This document shows positions 1 to 7,503 of a stretch of DNA of 7,802 bases, one piece after another. Location of the stretch: assembly GCA_002331565.1 (NCBI GenBank), contig DCZC01000092.1, positions 2,980-10,781 on the forward strand, written 5' to 3'. Positions within the stretch are counted from its first letter, which is position 1, and each line of letters starts with the position of its first letter. The notes under the pieces were generated by a model. The model searched no databases. It was not told the DNA's origin and saw only the letters and a list, made by a program, of their open reading frames with translations. This DNA comes from Gemmatimonas sp. UBA2094. Lineage in GTDB: Bacteria > Gemmatimonadota > Gemmatimonadetes > Gemmatimonadales > Gemmatimonadaceae. The position numbers and the translations under genes were made by a program.

Positions 1-3000
1 TGAGCTCCCCGTTCACCCCCCAGCCGTTGCCGCGGCCGCGCATCCAGAGGCGCAGCGTGCGATATCCCATGAACGTCTTGGTGCCTTCAGGGAAACGGAA
101 GAACGCTTCGGCGCGATCGAACGGGCGGAACTGCCGCCCGGGCAGGCCGGTCTGAATGCGCAGCGCGCGTTCGTTCACCTGAATGCGCTGATTTTCGTAG
201 CCGGACTGCCGGTTCTCCGGCGCCTCCACCACGCCCGGAGGTGGAGTGTACGGCAGCGTGTTGGTGGAATCGAGCGAACCCACCACACTGGCGATCACGT
301 AGCCGCCCAATGCGCCGCTCGAATCCCCGGCCATGCCCGACAGCGGCTCGGCACTCCGCTTGAGCCACGGCGCGCCCACGAGGCGGAGACGTGCGAGCGC
401 GATGCGCGAGAACTCGTCGTCGCCGGCCGATGCGCTGGAGACGACCGTCATGCGCATGGCCCGCATGCGGCGTTCATTGGGGCTGTTGATCTCCTCCACC
501 GGCGCGCGCCAGTTGAGCCGCACCTGCACCCAGCACAACGAGTCGGCCGTGACGCCGGCGGCCGACGAATCGCGCTGCTGGAAGCAGCGTCCCACGCGCG
601 TCCAGTTGCGCCGGTCGCCAAGTTCGACCACGAAACGCTTGAGCTGCTCCTGATCGGTGGCGTTCGCATCGAAGTTGAGCCGGCCGTCGAGATCGATGTC
701 CTCCTCGTCCAACCGGTTGTTGCGCACGGTGCAATTGGCCCGGCTGTCTCCCAACCGCTGCACCGCCTGCAGCGACTGCGTGCACAACGGCACCTTGGTC
801 TCCAGCGAGGTCACGGGCGACGCACCGGTGCGGTTCACCACCACCAGCGTATCGGCGACGTCGCCCGGCAAGCCCCTGTCGTTTTCGAGGGCGTTGAACG
901 CGCGTGAGAGCGAGTCGCGTTCACTGTCGAGCCGGTTGTAGCCCACGAGCCGCTTGCCGCGATACGTGCTGTCGGCCGGTGCGCCGGCGACGGCGGCAGG
1001 CCGCACGGTGAGGGTTTCCGGAGCAAACGCGACACTGTTCTCGCTCAGGTCACCGAAATCGAACACGAGGGTGGGGTTGCGGCGCACCTTCGCGTCTTCG
1101 CTCTTCACCAGGGCGAAGAACTCGATGTTCTCGATGCGTGACAGATCGGTGCCGCTCGCCCCGAGCACGGTGCGCACCGAACGCCAGCGTCGCCCGGTGG
1201 GCGTGGCCCCCATGGCACTGGTTTCGCCAACGCTCCACGCGAACCGGCGCGTGGCGGTGCCGGGCACCACGTCGTTGATGCCGCCGGTGCGCAGCGGGTA
1301 CAGCGTCATCCACAGCAGCTGTTCTGGGGGGAGCACGCCGTTCCCCACCACGCGCACGGCGGGGTCGATCTGCTGAATGGTGAACTGCGGCGTGGTGCCG
1401 GTGTTGTCCACGCCGTTGTTCTGCACCGCCAGCGTGGCGGCGCGCGCTAGCGAAAAGACCGACGTGCCCTGCCCCGCGAGGCTCGACCCCAGTGCGGGCC
1501 GCGACCCGAAGTACCACGCACTTTCGGTGAGCGGCAGCACCCGCTCGGCTTCGCCCTCGAAGCTTTCGATGTACGCCTGTCCCGCGGCATTCGCCTGCGG
1601 CTTGCTCAAGGCGAACTCGCCCTGCAGCGCGATGCGCGAGGCCGTGGCGCTGGGGCGGAACGGCAATCGCGTGAGCAGCTTGCTCACGGCGGTCGCGTCC
1701 CACTGCATGTTGGTGGTGACGCCGGCCACGAGACTGCCCACCGGTTCGAAGCCCAGCGGCGGCCGGTTGAGCGCCGAGCGCTGCTGCTGCGAGATGGCGG
1801 TGAAGGCGATCTGGCCGTTGTCGAGCGCGAACTGCGACGCAAAACCGAGGATGGTGGTGGGTGCCACCGCGAACAACGGGTTCTCCTCGTAGCGCACGCT
1901 CACCTGCTTCGGCCGCGCGAACAGGGTGTCGGGGCGCGTGAAGGTGATGACGCCGAGGTCGTAGTCGATGCGGTAATCGCGCTCGCGCTGGAGCTCGCGC
2001 CCCTCCACCACCACGCGCTCGGAGTTGGGGCGCACCTGAATGGTGGCGAGCTTGATGCTCTGGCTGTTGCCGCCGCCCTCCGACTGGTAGCTCACGATCA
2101 GGCGATAGATCGCCTGCGGGCGCTGCGCCGAATACAGGTACTCGTTGGGATAGCGGTAGAGGGTGTCGTTGGCCGGATTGGCCAGCGGCTGCGCGAGTCC
2201 GCCGCGCGCGAACGGCTGCACGCTGGGGAAGAAGAGGAAGTAGTCGGGGATGAGCCGCTGCTGCGTATCGCCCGAGAAGTTGGCGCGGAAGTTGGGATCG
2301 TTGGGGCGCGGCCACACGCGGTTCTCCACGTCGAACTGCGCGGAGTTGGTGGGCTGCGCGAGCCCGAAGAGCTGCAGATACGTCTGCGCGCGCGAGGCGT
2401 CCACCGGCTTCTCCTGATCGCCGGAGGTGCCAGTGACCAGCTTCACGCCGATGGAGTTGCGCACCAGCTCCTCGCCACCCAACCGGTACACCGACTTGAT
2501 CTCGCGGAAGAAGTAGGCGGGGTTGTTGGGCTGCAGCTCCGGCTCCCAAAGCAGGTTGGCGAACTGCGGGGCCGTGGTGAACTCGATGTCGGGCGTGCCG
2601 CCGGTGTTCACGTTGCGCCCCAGCGCACCGCCCGCGTTCACCTCGTACGCCACGGCGAGGCGCTCGTTGTTGAGATTGAGCGGGCGCACGAGGGCAATCC
2701 ACAGCTGCGACGGGTCGACGTAGTAGTCGACATTTTCGCGCAGCACCTCGTAGATCTGCCGCGACGGGTTGCGCGCCCCCCGCACGGAGAATTGCGGTCC
2801 GCGCGGATTCTGGTTGGTGGCGCCGATGAGCTGCCGATAGACGTACAGCCGCACGGGACGGACGCTGTCTGGCAGTGCTGCGGCGAGCTGCTGCAGCTGC
2901 CGCCGGTTGAGCAGATCGACGTTGGGATACCCCGGCAGCTGGCGCGGATCGACGGTGAAGAAGAACCGGCGCGTCTCGATCTGGATGTCCTCCACCACGC

Positions 3001-3661
3001 GATCGACCTGCTGCTGCGTGCGGTCGCCCACCGTGAACAGGTTGTCCTTGCTCACGTTGCCGCGCTGCTGCGCCACGATGGTACTGAAGCGCATGGCCCC
3101 GAGCTGTCCCGTGGCCTGCACGCCGTAATTGTTGGACGGAATGCCGGACGTGAGGAAGCGCGATGTGGGGGCGAGGAACGACACGTTGCCCACTTCGAGC
3201 GACTGGAGCCGTTCGTTGGGCTTGCCCTGGTACCGGATGCCGATGTTGTTGGAGGCGTCGAATTCGCGCTGGGAGTCGTAGTCGACGTTCACGGCCACGC
3301 GATCGGCCACGACGCCGGCGGACTTCAGGTTGAACTGGAAGTCGAAGGCGGGCTGGAAGAGCCCGCGGCAGCTGTTCCCCACGAAGGTGAGCTGCGCGGT
3401 GGTGCACCGCTCGTTGCGGACGCGCTGGAGTTTGGACTCCAGGCGGGCGTTGAGATCGATGGCGATGTCGCCGAAGAGATCCCGAGACGTGTCCTTGGGG
3501 ACCAGAACGGGGCCCCTGGCGGTGTCCCGTCGGGTGGCGGGGGGCTGGGGTTGGGCGTTGGGAGTGGCGCGGGCCGAATCGGGGCGTTGGGCCATGGCCG
3601 ACGAAACGGCAATACCACCCGCGATCACCGCGCTTCCCACCGCCGCCAGCAGCCTGCGCAC
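1..3661 (-). CDS. sprA: SprA-family type IX secretion outer-membrane translocon, N-terminal half (3' end outside window)
   Basis: The frame is open for 1,220 codons and runs off the left edge, so only about half of a protein that is usually 2,300-2,500 residues is visible. GTG at 3659-3661 is chosen as start: it is preceded by GGAG (3666-3669, 4-base spacing) and opens a signal peptide with RR, a hydrophobic core (about 4-19) and a likely cut after AMA (22-24). Segments that match what I recall of SprA are GNVSFLAPTS followed by NYGVQATGQLG (158 on), YIESFEGEAE (697-706; Bacteroidota YIDDFEGA), a VFDFGDLSEN stretch near 870, the acidic loop DEEDIDLDG (985-993), MRAMRM (1066-1071) and the PPG motif (1141-1143). 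SprA forms a very large outer-membrane beta-barrel that exports folded cargo carrying C-terminal sorting signals, working with PorV-type partners. It is divergent from lptF. Six cysteines occur in three close pairs. Family assignment is from recognised motifs, not a search; function outside Bacteroidota is inferred. Confidence 0.88.
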   Translation of the reverse strand, partial: MRRLLAAVGSAVIAGGIAVSSAMAQRPDSARATPNAQPQPPATRRDTARGPVLVPKDTSRDLFGDIAIDLNARLESKLQRVRNERCTTAQLTFVGNSCRGLFQPAFDFQFNLKSAGVVADRVAVNVDYDSQREFDASNNIGIRYQGKPNERLQSLEVGNVSFLAPTSRFLTSGIPSNNYGVQATGQLGAMRFSTIVAQQRGNVSKDNLFTVGDRTQQQVDRVVEDIQIETRRFFFTVDPRQLPGYPNVDLLNRRQLQQLAAALPDSVRPVRLYVYRQLIGATNQNPRGPQFSVRGARNPSRQIYEVLRENVDYYVDPSQLWIALVRPLNLNNERLAVAYEVNAGGALGRNVNTGGTPDIEFTTAPQFANLLWEPELQPNNPAYFFREIKSVYRLGGEELVRNSIGVKLVTGTSGDQEKPVDASRAQTYLQLFGLAQPTNSAQFDVENRVWPRPNDPNFRANFSGDTQQRLIPDYFLFFPSVQPFARGGLAQPLANPANDTLYRYPNEYLYSAQRPQAIYRLIVSYQSEGGGNSQSIKLATIQVRPNSERVVVEGRELQRERDYRIDYDLGVITFTRPDTLFARPKQVSVRYEENPLFAVAPTTILGFASQFALDNGQIAFTAISQQQRSALNRPPLGFEPVGSLVAGVTTNMQWDATAVSKLLTRLPFRPSATASRIALQGEFALSKPQANAAGQAYIESFEGEAERVLPLTESAWYFGSRPALGSSLAGQGTSVFSLARAATLAVQNNGVDNTGTTPQFTIQQIDPAVRVVGNGVLPPEQLLWMTLYPLRTGGINDVVPGTATRRFAWSVGETSAMGATPTGRRWRSVRTVLGASGTDLSRIENIEFFALVKSEDAKVRRNPTLVFDFGDLSENSVAFAPETLTVRPAAVAGAPADSTYRGKRLVGYNRLDSERDSLSRAFNALENDRGLPGDVADTLVVVNRTGASPVTSLETKVPLCTQSLQAVQRLGDSRANCTVRNNRLDEEDIDLDGRLNFDANATDQEQLKRFVVELGDRRNWTRVGRCFQQRDSSAAGVTADSLCWVQVRLNWRAPVEEINSPNERRMRAMRMTVVSSASAGDDEFSRIALARLRLVGAPWLKRSAEPLSGMAGDSSGALGGYVIASVVGSLDSTNTLPYTPPPGVVEAPENRQSGYENQRIQVNERALRIQTGLPGRQFRPFDRAEAFFRFPEGTKTFMGYRTLRLWMRGRGNGWGVNGEL

Positions 3662-3738
3662 CGAACTCCGGTTTGGGGGTAATACCGGCGTTCCCGATGG
3701 GGCTTGCGCCCGGGGGCCGGGGTCCGGTCTCGAACGAG

Positions 3739-3773
3739 GGGCAGGCCGATCGGGAATTCCCGCCGGTCTGCCC
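3739..3773. repeat. 35-base imperfect palindrome, candidate operator
   Basis: The left arm (3739-3756) and right arm (3757-3773) are inverted copies differing by one mismatch and a one-base length difference. The centre, CGGGAATTCCCG (3751-3762), is a perfect 12-base palindrome, and the outer arms are GGGCAG and CTGCCC. It lies 36 bases before the chosen lptF start and 78 bases before the sprA start. A dyad of this size between divergent genes fits a binding site for a dimeric regulator. It could also form an RNA hairpin in the lptF leader. No U-tract follows, so it is not a typical intrinsic terminator. Confidence 0.5.
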
Positions 3774-3794
3774 TTGATAAAGCGGGTGGTCACC

Positions 3795-3800
3795 GGGGAA
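3795..3800 (+). promoter_or_regulatory. Probable ribosome binding site that decides the lptF start
   Basis: GGGGAA lies 8 bases before GTG at 3809-3811. This supports starting lptF at GTG, where the protein begins VKLLTRYVIREH in the way LptF proteins do. The in-frame TTG at 3704 would add 35 residues unlike an LptF N-terminus and would place coding sequence across the palindrome. Confidence 0.45.
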
Positions 3801-3808
3801 TTTACGTC

Positions 3809-5521
3809 GTGAAGCTACTTACCCGCTATGTCATCCGCGAGCACGCGGGGCCGCTCGTTTTCGCGCTGTCGGCCCTCACGTCGCTCCTCATGCTGCAATA
3901 CGTGGCACGCCAGCTGGCCAATCTGGCCGGCAAGGGGCTGCCGTGGGCGGCGATCGGCAAGTTCTTCGTGCTGTCGCTGCCGTTCACAGTGGCGATGACG
4001 CTGCCCATGGCCGTGCTGGTGGCCACCCTCTACGCCTTCGGGCGCATGGCGGCGGAGCACGAGATCACCGCCTTCAAGGCCAGCGGTGTGCGCGTGCGCA
4101 GCCTCATGGCCCCGGTGCTGGTATGTGCGTTCCTGTTGTCGCTGTTCATGGTCTGGTTCAACGACCAGCTGCTGCCGCGCACGAACCACGAGCTGCGCAT
4201 TCTGAACAGCGACATCGCGCGCACGAAGCCCACGCTCGCGCTCAAGGAACAGGTGATGAACCCCATCACCGACCAGTTCTTCATGCGGGTGGCCCGGGTG
4301 GATGCGCGGACGAACCGCATGTACGACGTCACCATTTACGACCTGCGTAAGGGCCCCGAACGACAGACGATCTACGCCGACAGCGGCGTGTTCCTGCTGG
4401 ACGCGAGAGGCGAGGATCTGCAGCTGCAGCTCATGGATGGCCATGCGCAGGAGTTCCTGCGCGGGGATGCGAAGCGGCTGCAGCGCACCTACTTCCGTAC
4501 CCAAACGGTGCAGCTGCGCGGCATCGTGCAGCAGTTCGAGGCCACCGCCGAGGACAACTATCGCGGCGACCGCGAACAGACGGTGTGCCAGATGCACCGG
4601 ACGTACATGGAAAACGCGCGCGAGTTCAAGCGACTGCGCGACGAGTACATGGATCAGGCGGGGCGTCTGGCCGGCAAGGGCAAGCTGATCACCGTGTCCC
4701 GTGACCGCCCGGGGAAGGAGTTGCTCAGCACCTTCTATTGCGAGACGTTGGGGAGCCGTCTCGCGCAGCTGTTCCTCCCCAAGAAGGCCCGCGCGCAGGC
4801 CGTGCAACCACCGGCCGGACAGCAGCCGCCGACGCCTCCGGTGACGCAGCCGGTGGTGCAGCCGCCGGTGCCGGCACCCACGCCGTCCACAGTGACCCCG
4901 CCGGTGATCACGCCGGTGGACAGCGCCGCACTCAAGGCGGCCATGCGGCGCGACAGCATCATGCAGGACAGCACGCAGCGCGGCATTTTGCCGGACAGCC
5001 TCAAGCCGGACAGCCTGAAACAGCGGGACAGTACGGCGGTGGCCGCCACGGTGCTCGCCGACTCCACGTCGGTGTATGCCACGGCGATGCGGGCCGCTCA
5101 GCAGCAGCTGCTCGCGCAGCGCGAGGTGCTCGACGGGCTGTCCGTCGAAATTCACAAGAAGTTCGCGCTCTCGTTCGCCTGCCTCGTCTTCGTGCTCTTC
5201 GGCCCGCCCATCGCCCTGCGCTTCCCGCGCGGCGGTGTGGGCGCCACGATCGGCGTGAGCATCGTGGTGTTCGGTCTCTACTACGTATGCCTCATGGGCG
5301 GCGAGGCGCTCGCCGACAAGGGGAAGCTGCCCGCGTTCATCGCCATGTGGATCGCCAACGTCCTGTTCTCTCTCGCGGGCATCGCGCTGTTGTGGCGCGT
5401 GGAGAGCACCACCGATGCGTCGCGCGGAGGCGGCCTCCGCGAATGGCTGGCCGACCGCGCGGTGCGCCGGCAGCTCGCGCGTGAGCGGAAGGCCCGCGCG
5501 CAGAACACGGTGACGGCATGA
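3809..5521 (+). CDS. lptF: LptF/LptG-family LPS export permease, long form (LptF-like)
   Basis: This inner-membrane subunit of the LptB2FG ABC transporter would extract lipopolysaccharide from the inner membrane and pass it to the periplasmic bridge. The 570-residue product shows TM1 (about 14-33), TM2 (53-77), the cytoplasmic coupling segment EHEITAFKASGV (83-94) that contacts the LptB ATPase, TM3 (99-117), a periplasmic beta-rich domain (about 118-250), then TM4 (452-472), TM5 (481-500), TM6 (510-532) and a basic tail. It is much longer than the usual 350-400 residues, because about 200 residues separate the beta-domain from TM4. These comprise a charged helical stretch bounded by Cys260 and Cys311, a proline-rich run (332-370) and repeated Asp-Ser. 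Bacteroidota homologues, as I recall, are also long here. TM4 begins HKKFALSFACLVF, as in those homologues. The F rather than G label rests on gene order. It is followed 10 bases later by lptG. Confidence 0.88.
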   Translation: MKLLTRYVIREHAGPLVFALSALTSLLMLQYVARQLANLAGKGLPWAAIGKFFVLSLPFTVAMTLPMAVLVATLYAFGRMAAEHEITAFKASGVRVRSLMAPVLVCAFLLSLFMVWFNDQLLPRTNHELRILNSDIARTKPTLALKEQVMNPITDQFFMRVARVDARTNRMYDVTIYDLRKGPERQTIYADSGVFLLDARGEDLQLQLMDGHAQEFLRGDAKRLQRTYFRTQTVQLRGIVQQFEATAEDNYRGDREQTVCQMHRTYMENAREFKRLRDEYMDQAGRLAGKGKLITVSRDRPGKELLSTFYCETLGSRLAQLFLPKKARAQAVQPPAGQQPPTPPVTQPVVQPPVPAPTPSTVTPPVITPVDSAALKAAMRRDSIMQDSTQRGILPDSLKPDSLKQRDSTAVAATVLADSTSVYATAMRAAQQQLLAQREVLDGLSVEIHKKFALSFACLVFVLFGPPIALRFPRGGVGATIGVSIVVFGLYYVCLMGGEALADKGKLPAFIAMWIANVLFSLAGIALLWRVESTTDASRGGGLREWLADRAVRRQLARERKARAQNTVTA

Positions 5522-5526
5522 GGGGG
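5520..5526 (+). promoter_or_regulatory. lptG ribosome binding site overlapping the lptF stop codon
   Basis: GAGGGGG begins inside the TGA stop of lptF (5519-5521) and ends 5 bases before the lptG ATG at 5532. This layout fits translational coupling of the two permease subunits, which are needed in equal amounts. Confidence 0.55.
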
Positions 5527-5531
5527 CGCGC

Positions 5532-6617
5532 ATGACTGGCCGGTTCATCACGCCGCTCGACCGGTACATCGCCGGCGAGTTCACGCGCATCTTCGGCATG
5601 ACGATCATGGGATTCCCCGTGCTCGTCTTCGTCATCGATCTGGTGGACAATCTCCGCAAGTATCAGGAGAAGCACCTCACGGCGAAGGCGCTCGCGCTGA
5701 GCTATCTGTACTGGATCCCCGATACGCTGTTCATGATCCTGCCGGCGGCGGTGCTCTTCTCCACGGTGTTCTCCATCGGCACGTTCACCCGCTACTCCGA
5801 GATCACGGCGGCCAAGGCCTCGGGGATCAGCTTCTACCGGTTCATCACGCCAATCCTCGTGATGGCGCTGTTCGCCATGGGGCTCGATCTCGTGTTCAGC
5901 GAGGTGGCGCCGCCGGCCAACGCCGAGCGACTCAAGCTGCTCGCCGGCACGCAGACGGGGACGGACGACGACCGCTACAACTTCGCGTTCGCCAGCGAGC
6001 AGGGGCGCACCTACCGCATCTACTCGCTCAACGTGAAGGGCAAGCAGGTGAGCAACATCGAAATCGAGGAGCGCGCCGGCCCGAAGAAGCCGGGGCTGCT
6101 CATCGCGGCGCAGCAGGGCGATTGGAATCAGAAAACCGGTTGGCGCCTCAAGCAGGGGACGCTGCACGTGCTCCCCAACGAGACGGCCGACCTGGCGTTC
6201 ACCTTCGACTCGCTCAGCGACCGTCGCCTCCGGGAGACGCCGCAGGAGCTGCGGGCCAGCGAGCGCGAGCCGAGCGAGATGCGGTTCGCCGAACTCACCC
6301 GGTTCATCAAGGTGCTGGAGCGGTCGGGGGCGGAGGTGAACACGCTCAAGGTGGAACGAATGCTCAAGATCGCCATTCCGGTCACCTGCCTCATCATCGC
6401 GCTCTTCGGGGCGCCGCTGGCCACCAGTTCGCAGCGCGGCGGGGCGGCGTACGGTATCGCCGTGAGCCTCGCCACGACGGTCTTTTTCCTCGTGCTCATC
6501 CAGCTGACCAAGGCCATCGGCGGCAAGGGCCTCATGCCGCCGGAGATGGCGGCGTGGATTCCGAACCTCTTGGTAGGTACCTTCGCCATCATCCTGATGG
6601 CGCGTGTCCGCACGTAA
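5532..6617 (+). CDS. lptG: LptF/LptG-family LPS export permease (LptG-like)
   Basis: This is the second inner-membrane half of the LptB2FG lipopolysaccharide extractor. At 361 residues it has the standard family length and no insertion. It shows TM1 (about 19-38), TM2 (62-85), the coupling segment RYSEITAAKASGIS (87-100) for LptB, TM3 (104-122), a periplasmic beta-jellyroll (about 123-275), TM4 (279-297, with IPVTCLIIALFGAPLA), TM5 (305-325) and TM6 (338-356). The RGG after TM4 and the KGLMPP turn before TM6 are typical of the family. The ATG start is supported by the GAGGGGG site just upstream. Its paralogue lptF precedes it by 10 bases. Which of the two is functionally LptF or LptG cannot be settled from order alone, but the pairing is clear. 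No lptB ATPase gene is in the window. Confidence 0.93.
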   Translation: MTGRFITPLDRYIAGEFTRIFGMTIMGFPVLVFVIDLVDNLRKYQEKHLTAKALALSYLYWIPDTLFMILPAAVLFSTVFSIGTFTRYSEITAAKASGISFYRFITPILVMALFAMGLDLVFSEVAPPANAERLKLLAGTQTGTDDDRYNFAFASEQGRTYRIYSLNVKGKQVSNIEIEERAGPKKPGLLIAAQQGDWNQKTGWRLKQGTLHVLPNETADLAFTFDSLSDRRLRETPQELRASEREPSEMRFAELTRFIKVLERSGAEVNTLKVERMLKIAIPVTCLIIALFGAPLATSSQRGGAAYGIAVSLATTVFFLVLIQLTKAIGGKGLMPPEMAAWIPNLLVGTFAIILMARVRT

Positions 6618-6692
6618 CGGTCTCTCTGACGTCGTTCCCGATCCCCGACTGATGCCCGCATTCCGCCGCCCGAGCCCCACCACCGCCTGCTG

Positions 6693-7484
6693 ATGCCTGT
6701 CGCCTACACCGTGGGACTGGCCCAGCAGAAGGTGGGCGGCATACTGCGCGCGTTCGGCACACGGGCGTATTTCGCGCGCGACATCGTGCGGGGGATGCGC
6801 GACCCGGGCACGTGGATCCCCGAGACGATCCGGCAGATGCGCAACATCGGCGTGGACTCGGTGCCGCTGGCGGTGATCGTGGCCGGCTTCCTGGGCGGCG
6901 TGACGGCCTTCCAGACGCGCTACCAGCTCTTCCCGGGCGTGCAGATGTCGGTGGTGGGGCTCATCGTGCGGCAGTCGATCGTGCTCGAGCTCGGTCCGCT
7001 GCTCACAGCCCTCGTCCTCACGGGGCGGGTGGGCGCGCGCATGACGGCCGAGATCGGCACCATGCGCGTGACGGAGCAGATCGACGCGTTGGAGACGCTC
7101 AGCTTCGACCCGGTGGCCTTCCTCGCGCTGCCCCGGGTCGTCGCCGGGCTGGTGATGCTCCCTGTGCTGACGGTGCTGGCGAACGCCACGGCCATTTTCA
7201 GCGCGTGGGCAACACTCGTGATCGCCACTGACGTGCGGACCGACGATTTCCTGAGCGGCCTGCGCCTCGCGTTCACGGCGTTCCAGGTGGTGTACTCGCT
7301 GATCAAGGCGCTCTGCTTTGGCGGGGCGATTTCCTTCGTGTGTTCGTACCAAGGCTACGTGACGGAGGCGGGCGCCGAAGGCGTGGGCCGCTCGACCGCC
7401 CTCGCCGTGGTGATTGCCTCGGTTTCCATTCTCGTGCTCGACGCCATCGTCGCGGCCGTGCTGGCTCCGTTCATTCAGGCGTGA
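6693..7484 (+). CDS. mlaE: MlaE-family phospholipid ABC transporter permease
   Basis: This is the inner-membrane permease of the Mla transporter (MlaFEDB in E. coli), which moves phospholipids between the inner and outer membranes and preserves outer-membrane asymmetry. The product has 263 residues, the usual length. An amphipathic N-terminal segment (about 10-50) precedes the hydrophobic core. The family signature is clear: ELGPLLTALVLTGRVGAR (99-116) followed by AEIGTMRVTEQIDALE (119-134), which lines the interface with the MlaF ATPase, then FDPVAFLALPR (138-148). Further membrane segments follow to a short C-terminus. The ATG at 6693 has no recognisable ribosome binding site, but no other in-frame start exists before the TGA at 6627 except CTG. 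It lies 75 bases after lptG in the same frame and direction with no hairpin between, suggesting one operon. Confidence 0.92.
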   Translation: MPVAYTVGLAQQKVGGILRAFGTRAYFARDIVRGMRDPGTWIPETIRQMRNIGVDSVPLAVIVAGFLGGVTAFQTRYQLFPGVQMSVVGLIVRQSIVLELGPLLTALVLTGRVGARMTAEIGTMRVTEQIDALETLSFDPVAFLALPRVVAGLVMLPVLTVLANATAIFSAWATLVIATDVRTDDFLSGLRLAFTAFQVVYSLIKALCFGGAISFVCSYQGYVTEAGAEGVGRSTALAVVIASVSILVLDAIVAAVLAPFIQA

Positions 7485-7503
7485 GCCTGATCTTCTTTCG
7501 ATT

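Larger units (their letters stand above)
3662..3808. promoter_or_regulatory. Divergent intergenic region between sprA and lptF
   Basis: This 147-base gap separates the minus-strand sprA start from the plus-strand lptF start, so promoters for both transcription units should lie here. No convincing -35/-10 pair can be read in either direction: a TATTAC on the minus strand (3679-3684) and a TTGATA on the plus strand (3774-3779) each lack a good partner. The clearest structure is the 35-base imperfect palindrome listed separately. The role as a shared control region is inferred from gene orientation. Confidence 0.6.

Noticed and set aside
1050..3407. A 785-codon open frame on the minus strand, rich in Arg, Ala and His
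   Set aside because: It is a frame-shifted shadow of sprA. The true frame is open across the whole stretch and encodes recognisable SprA motifs, while this one has the composition typical of high-GC antisense or shifted frames.
3679..3684. TATTAC on the minus strand as a -10 box for sprA
   Set aside because: It matches only four of six consensus bases and the sequence 17 bases upstream (GCAAGC) is not a -35 box.
3774..3804. TTGATA as a plus-strand -35 box for lptF
   Set aside because: No good -10 lies 16-18 bases downstream, and such a promoter would begin transcription at or after the start codon.
3704..3808. Upstream TTG start for lptF adding 35 residues
   Set aside because: The extension does not resemble an LptF N-terminus and crosses the palindrome; GTG at 3809 has a GGGGAA site and starts directly at the expected first helix.
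6618..6692. Possible terminator between lptG and mlaE
   Set aside because: No stable inverted repeat followed by a T-run is visible, so read-through is the simpler reading.
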